From Phaeoceros laevis (lineage: Eukaryota; Anthocerotophyta; Anthocerotopsida; Notothyladales): a stretch of DNA of 23,093 bases. A program made the translations under genes and the position numbers. Below the pieces are notes generated by a model. That model was not told the DNA's origin. It saw only the letters and a program-made list of their open reading frames with translations, and did not search any database. Each line of letters begins with the position of its first letter. Within the stretch, counting starts at the first letter, position 1. Below, in pieces: positions 12,017 to 21,240 of the stretch. The stretch spans positions 1 to 23,093 of the forward strand of contig JBNGIQ010007836.1 of assembly GCA_049999765.1 (NCBI GenBank). Direction: 5' to 3'.

Positions 12017-13065
12017 ATGGTGTCGGGATCAGGTCTCTCCGCAAGGGTGGTGGTGGTAGATGCCCGCCACCACATGCTTGGGCGGTTGGCGTCCATTCTC
12101 GCCAAGGAGCTCTTGAATGGCCAGCGAGTTGTAAGTCACGCAGCTGAATTTCTCGCAGTTTGAGTGGGAAGTCTGTGTTGCAGCTGGCTGATGCACAAAG
12201 CATGTGTTCCAGGTGGTTGTCCGTACCGAGGAAATATGTCTATCAGGTGGACTGGTGCGGCAGAAGATGAAGTATTTGCGGTTTCTGAGGAAGCGCATGA
12301 ACACCAAGCCAAGCAAAGGCCCCATTCATTTCCGCGCACCCTCACGTATTCTATGGAGGACCATCCGCGGGTAATTTGGGGTATTTGATGGCAGCCGGGG
12401 ATTAGGGTGAAACTCGGTGGCCCGATCTCACTTTAATTTGGTACTTCAACCGCTGATATGTATTTATCCGGCTTTTTTGCTGTTTTCAGAATGATCCCGC
12501 ACAAGACCAAGCGTGGAGCTGCTGCTTTGGAACGTTTGAAGGCCTTCGAAGGAGTCCCAGCTCCGTATGACAAGATGAAGAGGATGGTTATCCCAGATGC
12601 TTTGAAGTAAGCTACAGTTTGGAAAGCCGTTTTGCATATTTTGTAAACAGTGTTGCAGGCAAGCAGGATAGCACTGCTACTGCCCTTTCCCTTCTGATTG
12701 TGTCCATTGGCGGTTTGAAGGGTTTTGAGGTTGCAACCGGGACACAAGTTCTGCCTGCTGGGTCGTTTGTCCACCGAGGTCGGATGGCACCATTACGACA
12801 CAATCAAGGTTTGCAAACTCTCTCGTTGTTCAGATCGATTCTTGGTTTCCTGTCTGTCTTGCACCCAGGTGCGGGAATTGGGTTGACACCAACACTCGTT
12901 GTCTAAAAATGAACTGTTCAGGAGTTGGAAGAAAAGAGAAAGACCAAGTCGAAGGCCTTTTACGTTAAGAAGAAGCAGCTGGTGCAGCTTCGGCTCAAAG
13001 CTGAGGCCCGCGCTCAAGACCAGCTTGGGGAAATTCGTCAGGTTCTTGCTCCCATCAGCTACTAG
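12017..13065 (+). CDS. RPL13A: 60S ribosomal protein L13a (uL13), five exons, complete
   Basis: Model: join(12017..12130, 12213..12370, 12490..12606, 12721..12808, 12922..13065), 621 nt, 206 aa, the usual plant length. All introns (82-119 nt) are GT-AG and join in phase. uL13 is a core protein of the cytosolic large ribosomal subunit. Family marks: MVSGSG start, [98 protein letters not shown], and the lysine-rich C-terminal helix ending VLAPISY. An in-frame stretch upstream of this ATG is open, but the conserved N-terminus fixes the start. I saw no convincing snoRNA in the introns. Confidence 0.96.
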
Positions 13066-13182
13066 AGTATTTAGGGCCGTGTTCCTCAACATGCTACGAC
13101 TGCAGCCAAACCAGTAGCAGCCCCATTCTGTAGATTTTTCTATCTGCGGAGTTAGTCTAGTGCCACGTCCCTAAGGAATGCA

Positions 13183-13196
13183 AGGAGGTGACTCCT
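13183..13196 (+). repeat. Hairpin AGGAG-GTGA-CTCCT, second copy
   Basis: Shorter-stem version of the hairpin that follows ALG13. It lies 118 nt after the RPL13A stop. The downstream block CTTGCCAGCATTTTTGAG matches CTGGCTAGCATTTTTGTG after ALG13. Confidence 0.7.
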
Positions 13197-13199
13197 AGC

Positions 13200-13427
13200 T
13201 CGCATGTAAGGCTATTCCTTGCCAGCATTTTTGAGAAACGTTCAAGTTGTGGATGGTTTGTGAATGTTGAGCAGTACGTGATTCATCAGGACGCGTCGAA
13301 ATCGGAGTTACATTACATGCGTGAGGATAATCCTTGCCCGTATTTATGCGAAACATTATAATTGTAAAAGGTTTTGTGAAGGATGAGCAGGACGTGGTTC
13401 ATGGGAACACGTAGAAATTGGAGCGTC
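13200..13427. repeat. Imperfect tandem duplication, two units of about 115 bp
   Basis: Unit 1 (about 13200-13313) and unit 2 (about 13317-13427) share ordered blocks: CCTTGCC-GTATTTATGCGAAAC-like, GGTTTGTGAA-G-TGAGCAG, ACGTG-TTCAT and CG-AGAAATTGGAG-like. Identity is moderate, so the duplication is old. The function is unknown. Confidence 0.7.
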
Positions 13428-13996
13428 TCGTTGCAGTCTTCACAATAAATAAACCTCCCTCCGAGCCATTGCAGGATTGCTTCCTTCCCCCACCGACTTC
13501 TCCATGGAAGCAATGGAGAATTGTGCTGAGGGCAGATGGTTTTCGGTTGTACAAGTCATTGAAGAAAGTGTAACTGGAACTGCTGTAGATTTCACCAGAT
13601 AAACAAGAGTAAGAGCCTTGCCCTCACCACATGTTGAACATGTTGGCAGTGCTAAACATGGAGAGAAACTGCCATTCATAACCAAGTGGTAGAGTAGAAG
13701 CCATAAGGAGTACTTTACCTGTTCAGGGAGCTGTCTTCGAAGGCTGCATACAACTGCGAAGATGCTGAACCTCAAACCCACCCTCCATTTCTCCCAACAA
13801 GCTGTTCCTTTTCACCAAGACCAGCCTCGACTGATGCAAGATCACAACATTTTCTTCCCGGTAGTTGAAGTACTTATCAAGAAGCACGTTAAACGCAGCC
13901 ATCCGGCCGAGGGCAATATGATGCCTGATTCAACCGCCCCTTACTGCTAGTCATGGAGGACCTCATAAGCAGTGAACACAGCTTGTCGAAAGGCCA

Positions 13997-16900
13997 TTAG
14001 CTGCAAGCTCCACCCGCAGAAGTAGAAGGGTCGGGTTTAAGAGGCGATCCAGGGAAATGGGTAACAACTGGAAGGGAGGAACCAATGTTAGGAGCAACCT
14101 GAGAGTTTTCACCGATGTGTTGCAAAGGATTCCCATCATGAATTTCAGCAGGAACCAGACCTGACCCGTTGGACAGCAGCTTCCCTTCAAATGCAGCAAC
14201 AGCATCTGATTCAGAAACCCTGGTCTCCATTGAGATCGCAGCCATTTTTTCCACAACAGCTGGACTTGCATCAACAGTAGCAGAGGAGATAGATACCAAC
14301 TCCTGGCTGCCCTTCACACTATCCCCATCCAACTCACTAACAATATTTCCTTCACCAGCAGCTTCTGGTGTACCTGGTGGTACCTCGACATTTAAGCCCT
14401 GCAGATCAACCCCCGCCTTGACACTTGGTGGAGCCATTGCATGCGCAGAAACAGAGGGGCTTCCCGGACAGCTTGCTTCATTAACATTCACAACAGATAT
14501 GCCACTTCCCGATTCTGAACCTACAGAAGCCACAGGAAGATCGTGTTGTCTCTCCTGCAATTGATCAGCAGATACTGGACCAGATAAGCTGCTTATTTTC
14601 TCTCTTATGGCTGTTGCACGTGGAGCACCGAAGTTCTCGACACCTTGATGACCTCCTTGAGGAATTATGCTGTGTAAATTACTTGCAAAATCTCCAAATG
14701 AGGTTGGTAAGGACCATGGAAAATTGGACCTAACAGCTGCTGCTGCAGCAAATGTACTTAATCCACTGGAGGAAGTAGCAGGAACGTGGGCATGATCATT
14801 TTCCAACCTTGCAACCTTACTTGGTCTTTCTACCTCCTTTTCCAGCATCGTGCTGTCCCTATCAGATCCTACATTGTGCTTCTGTTGCTGCTTCTGCTCT
14901 CTACCGCGGCTGGCTGGATCTGCACCTCGAGGATTAGCTAGCTGAAAGATCTTCAGCTGCACTGATGGAGGTAGCGCGGAGATGTTTCCTGGATCCCCAG
15001 CCCCTGGAACAAGGCTCAAGAACTGTGGACCTCCTTTTAATGCGCATCCTGTCTGGGATGTAACATCATCACGACTTTTTTCAAAGCCACGCCCAGCTGT
15101 GCTGTCTTGCAGACCAGTCAGGCTATAGGGGGGATGTATTGGCCACATCTCCAACAAGCGGGGGTCAATATTTGGAAATGGGAAAAAAGGGGCCCGAATA
15201 GATGAACCACTGCCCGATGATACAGCTGTACCGAGATTATGTTTTGCCCCAGAAGAAATCTTGAAATAATGGTTTGCAGAATCCAACTCTGCAAGCCTCT
15301 CCCTCTCTTTCTCGCGCTCAATAAGATCCTTAACGGTTGCTTCCATCAGCCTGGCTTGGTCCAACGAGTCCACACCCATTCCACCTGCAGCAGGGCTCGA
15401 GGGGGGCATCCCGAATAAATGCAGGGGAGCTCGTCCATCCATAGAAGGTGGGTTGGGCCCCCTTATTGATGGTGCACCTGTTGTGCACATAATTGAGGGA
15501 GTTGGCAATGTTGCAGATCGGACATGGTTCCCAGTTGACGACAAGTGTAATGAGCTCCCTCCAAGATTAGTTGAATCAGTAGCACCCAGGACTGACGATG
15601 CATTAGAACCTGACATATATGCGGTGGTTGGAGAAGAAGCCTCACCATGAGCAACAGCAGCAGCCCTGTTTGCACATACACGTCCTAGCACCGCAGCACT
15701 CACTGGGAAGGCTTTCTCTGGTGGCACTGCCGGCGTGTAGTCAGGTGGCAGAAGGTCATTCAAATTCTCAAGCAACTCCTTGTAAACTTTGCGTAAAGTC
15801 ACCTACAATGAGAAACCAGGAACGCCTTCAACATGGATGCTTACGTACATGTAGGTATACACGCAAGCAAATGCCTTTGGACAACCTTTTCCAATTGTAA
15901 CACTGAACTTTTCTAAGAGCCGATGATAATAAACTGACCTCAGTGAGTCCTGTCGCTTTGCAGATCTCAGTTTGAGTTTTACGCTTGTCTTCCAACTGGC
16001 AGGCCAAGTAGATAGCTGCAGCCGAGATACTGATAGGGTTCCTTCGGGTGCAAAAGCTTTTATTGATCACCACTTCCCCTATGTGAGTTGCCAGATCCTG
16101 TGGAACCAAGGGACAAAATGAAACTGGTAGAAGCTTGAAGCACCAGGCAAGGAGACAGCACGACAAACACCTGCTGCATGGTTGGTTAGTTACCTGGGTC
16201 GTCTTGCTCAGCTGAAGAATACCACAGAATCGAGGCATATGCACTGATATCGAGTTACTATTGATAGGCTGGCTCAGTTTCAAGGCGTCAGATAGAACTT
16301 TCATATGCCTTCCAATCTCTTTCTGAGGGATATTTGCCGCCGAAGAAATTTCCTGCACACCTCCCCACCTACTAGTCAGCAGCTGTTGCAACGTCTTTTG
16401 AACTTCCCAACTCCCCCCGAGAAAACTGACAGCCAACGACCGATTGCAAGAACCCTAACCATTGAAATGAAAGAAGCTCATCCAGGTACTGATCCAACCA
16501 CATGNNNNNNNNNNNNNNNNNNNNNNNNNNNNNNNNNNNNNNNNNNNNNNNNNNNNNNNNNNNNNNNNNNNNNNNNNNNNNNNNNNNNNNNNNNNNNNNN
16601 NNNNCATGATTCAGGAGTGCCAACGGGAAGTGCCAAATCACAAGCCAGCCAGCAAGCCTTCACTTTCCGGACCACGCAAGAGGGAGAGGCCCCCTCCCTT
16701 ACACTTACAAGAATCGCTTTGCAATCATAGGTGCACACAACACCGAAATCCGACCACCCGGAACTGGCAAAACGCAAAAAACAAAACCAGCCAGCACTCC
16801 GGACGGTGCAACCGAATTCTGAACGCGCATACCTGGAACGTTCTAGGTTCCTGCGCTTCCCGACTAGCCTGCACAAGCGCTGCCGTGGCCAGCGCCTCGA

Positions 16901-17468
16901 TGTTCCGGTTCCGCAAGTAGGTAGTGGAGGAGCAGTCCCTGAAAAGCTGCACCGCATGGTCGGCACTATCCCTCTCCAATCCCAGCACCGAGGTGACATC
17001 TACAATCTGGTAGTAGGCCCGCAACGCCTCCACCATGTTGACGCTGACGCCGGCTGGCGTGGGTGCCCCGCTGCCGCCCCCCGGCCCTCCCCCTCCCGGC
17101 GCGTACAGGAAATCGGACAGCACCCGCTCCAGCTCCGCCAGGTGACCCGAGAAACTGGAGCTGGTGACGGCCAGGAGCGGGGTGAGCTCCAGGGACCAGG
17201 TGCTGAAGGCCGTGATGAAGCCAATTCTCTCGTACGGGTCGTCCTCCAGCGCCGGGGCCCGGTACTTGTCGTTGTCGATGAAGTCGGGGGTGACGATGCA
17301 CAGCGGCGACTCCCGAGCTCGCTCCACGAAGAGCTCCTCCACCTCCGTGAGCCGCTCCTCGGTGACCCGCCCGCAGGCCCGGCATTCCGTCACGAACCTG
17401 CCGCTCCCGGCAGGCACGCAGCGGCCGCCATCAGCAGCCGCGCAGTAGGGGCATTGCGCTTGCGTCAT
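13997..17468 (-). CDS. Plant-specific TFIIB-related protein (pBrp) with an unusually long C-terminal tail
   Basis: Model: complement(join(13997..15802, 15939..16097, 16194..16352, 16833..17468)), 2760 nt, 919 aa. All introns are GT-AG and phase 0; the first contains assembly gap 2. pBrp is a TFIIB-family factor found in plants; Arabidopsis pBrp has been reported at the plastid envelope and in the nucleus. Domains: N-terminal zinc ribbon (CPYC and CRAC pairs, residues about 6-33); pBrp-specific FITAFSTWSLE and FSGHLAELERVL; first cyclin fold about 125-235 (LFRDC, LRNRNIEALATAALVQA); second fold about 250-335 (QKEIGRHMKVL, INSNSISVHMPRFC, NPISISAAAIYLACQLED, EICKATGLTEVTLRKVYKE). A 601-residue last exon follows. 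After about 50 conserved residues (ending PPDYTPAVPPEKAFP) it is low-complexity, rich in Ser/Ala/Gly/Pro, with a charged helix EREKERERLAEL. Arabidopsis pBrp is about 500 aa. Start chosen because MTQAQCPYC matches the family N-terminus; an in-frame ATG lies upstream at 17732. Confidence 0.9.
16505..16604. other. Assembly gap (100 N) inside pBrp intron 1
   Basis: A 100-N placeholder flanked by CATG on both sides. It lies in the first coding intron, between the splice sites at 16832 and 16353, so it does not interrupt coding sequence. The true intron length is unknown. Confidence 0.98.
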
Positions 17469-18043
17469 CGGAGGAAGGAAGCTCTCCACAGGCGCCTGCT
17501 GCCTGCGCTCCAGCAAGCCTCGCTTTGATGTACCAGCAACCTCCACCATAAATGCCTTTCGGCCGCGCCTGATTCTAGGCACGGGCCACGACTTGTGCCA
17601 CCGTGGCCTGATGCAAGTGTCGGACAGGGACACCCAAGTTGTCGGGACTCGCAAGTTTTCAACAAATGATCCAAATGCATCATATCCAAAAGTAGGCATT
17701 TCCACGCCTATTTTCATCGCGTAAACTGGCATAACAAAGTCGTAGTACGGTGCTGTCTTCCGTTGGTCCGTTAGTGCTAGGGTTCCCTTGCCTGGCGAGG
17801 AACCGACGCATGTCCCGTTTCAAGCTGTGGGATCCGGAAGTTGCTCCGAGGCTGACAACGAGCATAACCAGCACAATCTTGGCAGAATTTCAAGATGGCA
17901 AGGGAACTGAGGCGCAAAAGAGCGGCATCGGAGCTCTGAGCTGATCAAATGATGTCTATGTACATCGGATTGCAACATTATTACTCGTTGCACGCACTCA
18001 TTCAGGGGCTCGATCCCAGCAGAATGTCCTAGGCTAGACCCAT
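17469..18043 (-). promoter_or_regulatory. pBrp upstream region and P450 3' flank
   Basis: Both flanking genes are on the minus strand. The frame of pBrp exon 1 stays open upstream from 17468 to an ATG at 17732 and beyond to a stop near 17820. Part of this could be coding (an 88-residue extension) or a leader. An unrelated overlapping minus-strand frame (17680-17874) has no motif. No other gene is seen. Confidence 0.4.
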
Positions 18044-20239
18044 TTAAAAGCTCTGGATCCCTAGTAGCTTTCCCAACTCCTCTGGGGACCGCCTGCGTAA
18101 TCTCACCTTCAAACCATGCTTCAAGAATAGAGTAATAGAAACCCTGTATTCTATCGGGTGATGAGGATCTACTGCAACTTTAAAATTTGACAGCACGGCT
18201 GAAGAAACGGCTTTCATCTGTAAGTATCCCAGCTCTTTGCCAAGGCACAGCCTAGGTCCGGCATTGAATGCTGCAAACTTGAAAGGGCTCTCATGAGTGT
18301 AGATTCCGTTTTTGAGCCACCTTTCTGGTTTGAACTCAAGGCAGTCAGGGCCCCAAATAGAGGGCATCCTTGCCATGCTGTAAATAGCGTAGACGACCCT
18401 TGAGCCCTTCGTGATTTTTGTGCCGTCAGGTAACGTGTCATCTTCAGCAGCATACTCGGTGTCGACTGGAACAGAGGGGTAAAGTCGGAGAGACTCCGAA
18501 AGAGCAGCATGGAGGTACTGCATTTGTTTCAGCTCGTCAAAAGTGAAAGGCTCCACCGGTAAGTTCTTAGCCAGCAGGTCCTTCCCAATTGTGCCGCTGG
18601 TAGACTCAGTGCCTGTACCTGAAGATTGCTTCATGCGGTTGTGTAGGAGGGCAGCAAGTTCCTCCAGAATCCTGTTTTCCACTTCAGGGTGTCTGCTGAG
18701 AAGCCAGAAAAACCACGTCATGGCCACTGCGGAGGTGTCCCTACCAGCGATAATGAAGTTGGTAGCTACATCCCTGAGGAACGCGTCGGAGTATGGATTT
18801 CCATCATTGTCCTGGAGCTGCATGAATTTGGAAAGGAGATCAACAAAGGCAGGATTTACGGTGGTCGTTGAATCCCCACCTTGATCCAGCATATGAATGT
18901 TGCTGGCCCCTGTTTGAAAGCGCAGTCCGGTGGGGTCACTTCCTGGGACCAATTTGAAATCAAGTGCATCAAGTCCGATATTCTGACCACATCTAGGAGA
19001 TAAATCTGATGCATCCTTCGCGTCCAGTTCCTGTCTAGGTGGCAAGAGCCCCAGCTGCCTGCGTCTTGTTGTTATCACTTGCCTGGCAAAGTTATCGACT
19101 GTCACCAAAGCGGACTTGAGCTACCCTCCAAGCCAATGCCAAGTGCTCTCTTCAACCTCCATAAGCATCTGGGCTGGACATAGCGCTGACATGTGGCTTC
19201 TGTGACCAGATCGAATGACGTGGCAAAAGGGATGTGAGGGAGACCAGGAGTAAGGCATCCAGGGTCGACGCCGAATGCAACGATGCATATGTTGTCAAAA
19301 GTATATCTGCAAATATTTGTGGAAAAACAAGAGTCAGGTAACTCAGGTTAGCTAGGTTACAGCAGGGCAAACAGAAAAGAATGTAGCAACGCTAAAATCC
19401 TTGGATCTAGATATACATTTACCCTCAAGCATTCACTTGAAATACCGTGAGTTGCAAAACGACATGAGAACAAACAGTGCAACTTGGATAAACTGCCATG
19501 GCTATGGAGAATGACAAATGCCACGACGTCTTCCTTGAGGGATTATGCTCTTGAAGTTGCGAACTTTGAGCATGCAGTTTTTGTTTCTACCTTAGAAAAA
19601 CATCTTGAAGATCAATGTCCTGCTCCTCACGAGAAGCCTCCTCCAAAACCGGCAGTAACCTGTGGGCTACAGATTTTCGCACAGTCATCACCATCAGATC
19701 TCGAAGCGCCCTGGTGCTAAATTCATGACTCGCCGTCTTCCGTTGCACCCTCCATGCCTCGGAATCTGAGTTGAAAATACCACCTCCAAGCAGCTCATGA
19801 AACGAATAGCTGAATTCTGGACCCTGCATTGAGGAAGAAGTCTTGAGCTTTATCAGCCTAAGAATTCAAGACCACGTTTCAAAGTTCCACTAGATTAGCT
19901 CATACCTTGGGGTAGATAGAGAAACGCGTCTTGAGAATGTGCTCAAGGTTCTCAAGCACTCAGAGAAGGGAAGATTGGCACGACAGCCGAGTAAGTTCCT
20001 CCGTACTCCAACTCCAGAGTTATCCAGTCATATAAGCGATGGGAATTCAGAATCAGCTGATGAAGCTGACCCACATATGGCCAGACCCTGGGGCCCTTGA
20101 CGTTGTAGTAGCGGATAAACTGAAGAACAGCATGAGCTAGCAAAGCTGTGACCGCAAAAATTGCGAGAGAGGTTGAAACTTTAGCATTGAACCTCCTCTC
20201 ATAGTGATCTTCAGTGTTGGACGAGTTCATGAAATTCAT
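18044..20239 (-). pseudogene. CYP86A-like cytochrome P450 (fatty-acid omega-hydroxylase type) with two frame lesions
   Basis: Exons on the minus strand: 20239-19906, 19823-19591 and 19306-18044, with GT-AG introns of 82 and 284 nt. CYP86A enzymes are ER-anchored and omega-hydroxylate fatty acids for cutin and suberin. Visible: a membrane anchor (STSLAIFAVTALLAHAVL), the proline hinge GPRVWPYVGQL, HRLYDWITLEL, GIFNSDSEAWRVQRKTASHEF, YTFDNICIVAFGVDP, I-helix AGRDTSAVAMTWFFWLLSRHP, K-helix ESLRLYPSVPVD, FKPERWLKNG, and the heme loop FNAGPRLCLG. Lesion 1, near 19950-19990: after GGTYSAVVPIFP the frame stops, and about ten expected residues are missing before ENLEHILKTRFSIYPK in another frame. Lesion 2, near 19120: one base is missing between LGIGLEG and LKSALVTVDNF. 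Heme, I-helix and ExxR motifs are intact, so the damage is recent or lesion 2 is an assembly error. Start at 20239 is the first ATG of an MNFMNSS segment; upstream frame is open. Confidence 0.8.
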
Positions 20240-21240
20240 CCTGGGGTATACCGGGCCCGCACCACCTGCAGTGACGGTGAGCTTGGTAACAGCCCTGATT
20301 ACGAAATATATGAAGTTGTCCGAATTTGGTGAAGCACATATGAGCGCAAGCTTGCCACTTAAATCTTGATCCAACACAGCCAAGAAGAAGATACAGCTGA
20401 AATCCTACGGGCGAAACCCCCACAAAGAAAGAAGTGCTACAGTATGCTCGGGACCCTGAATTGAAATTTGCCGGTCGTTGTTCAGTACACTCTTCAAAGC
20501 GATCTCAGACTGGATGGGAATACAAATTCGTTCTCAGTAGTGCATGCTCCGAGTCCAAAAATCAAGCGTCTGCGACCTGAAGAATCACAATCCACAGCTC
20601 AAGAAAGGGCAGGGCACCTGGGGCAAAAATTCAGAGGCCAAAACAGAGAGCAGAGCACAGCGCTGGCTGGAATTGTAAATTCAGGGACAGAGTGTCCTCC
20701 TTGCACAAAAGGAACAGGCCAACCACATCTGAACAGCATAATCTATTTCTAAGGTTCTAGAAGAAGAAGATACTTTACTAATTGAACCACACGCCGTGAT
20801 AGAAATTCATGATCACTTGGCACAATGCTGGGATAGACTTATACTTTCGTAAAGACCACTAACATCACTCCTTGTTGTGCAAGGGCCGCACCTGTAACTT
20901 CTAAGTTTGCAATGCTGATGTGCCATGATTTCATGAAGGAATGAATGGATCATCAAGTTCTGAAGGTGTGAACCTGCGCTCTGGACACTCTCAGCAGAAG
21001 TGACCAATATGCCCACGGGTGAAATAAGAAGTTTACGGGAATGGAAATAAACTTCTCCTTCTTCTTCCAGAAACAAGTAGACTAAATAAGACGTGTACCT
21101 TCCTTCCGAGGTTCCTTGCTCTCGAGACCAAAAGCAGCCTAATTGGACTTGCAAGTTTCCTTCCCCGACGGGCGTCCAGACAGACGCCTCAAGTCCTTGG
21201 AAGTGTTGGGGACTTGTCCGTCAGGACTGGATTCTGGACT
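20240..21240. other. Divergent intergenic region between the P450 and the F-box gene
   Basis: The two genes point away from each other, so promoters for both should lie here. I see no coding region; the frames (for example minus strand 20813-21154) have no motif. The frame of P450 exon 1 is open upstream to 20383, but that extra sequence precedes the membrane anchor and looks unlike P450. Confidence 0.5.

Larger units (their letters stand above)
13066..13996. other. Convergent 3' flanks of RPL13A (+) and pBrp (-), with an imperfect tandem duplication
   Basis: No gene is supported. The left part has the hairpin core (13183-13196) and an imperfect two-copy repeat (13200-13427). From about 13580 to 13996 the sequence resembles the pBrp pseudogene's flank (8205-8560). 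Examples are the shared AAACAAGAGTAAGAGCCTT-like, GCTGTTCCTT-TCACCAAGA and TTCCCGGTAG blocks. It was therefore part of the duplicated unit and is probably pBrp 3' UTR. Confidence 0.6.

Noticed and set aside
12371-12489. Box C/D snoRNA candidate in RPL13A intron 2 (TTGATGG ... CTGAT)
   Set aside because: The box C is imperfect, there is no clear terminal stem, and no guide region could be verified. Vertebrate L13a introns host snoRNAs, but that does not carry over to plants by default.
16731-17528. 265-codon open frame on the plus strand
   Set aside because: Exactly antisense to pBrp exon 1, which has clear zinc-ribbon and cyclin-fold similarity. The plus-strand translation is Arg/Pro/His-rich shadow sequence with no family motif.
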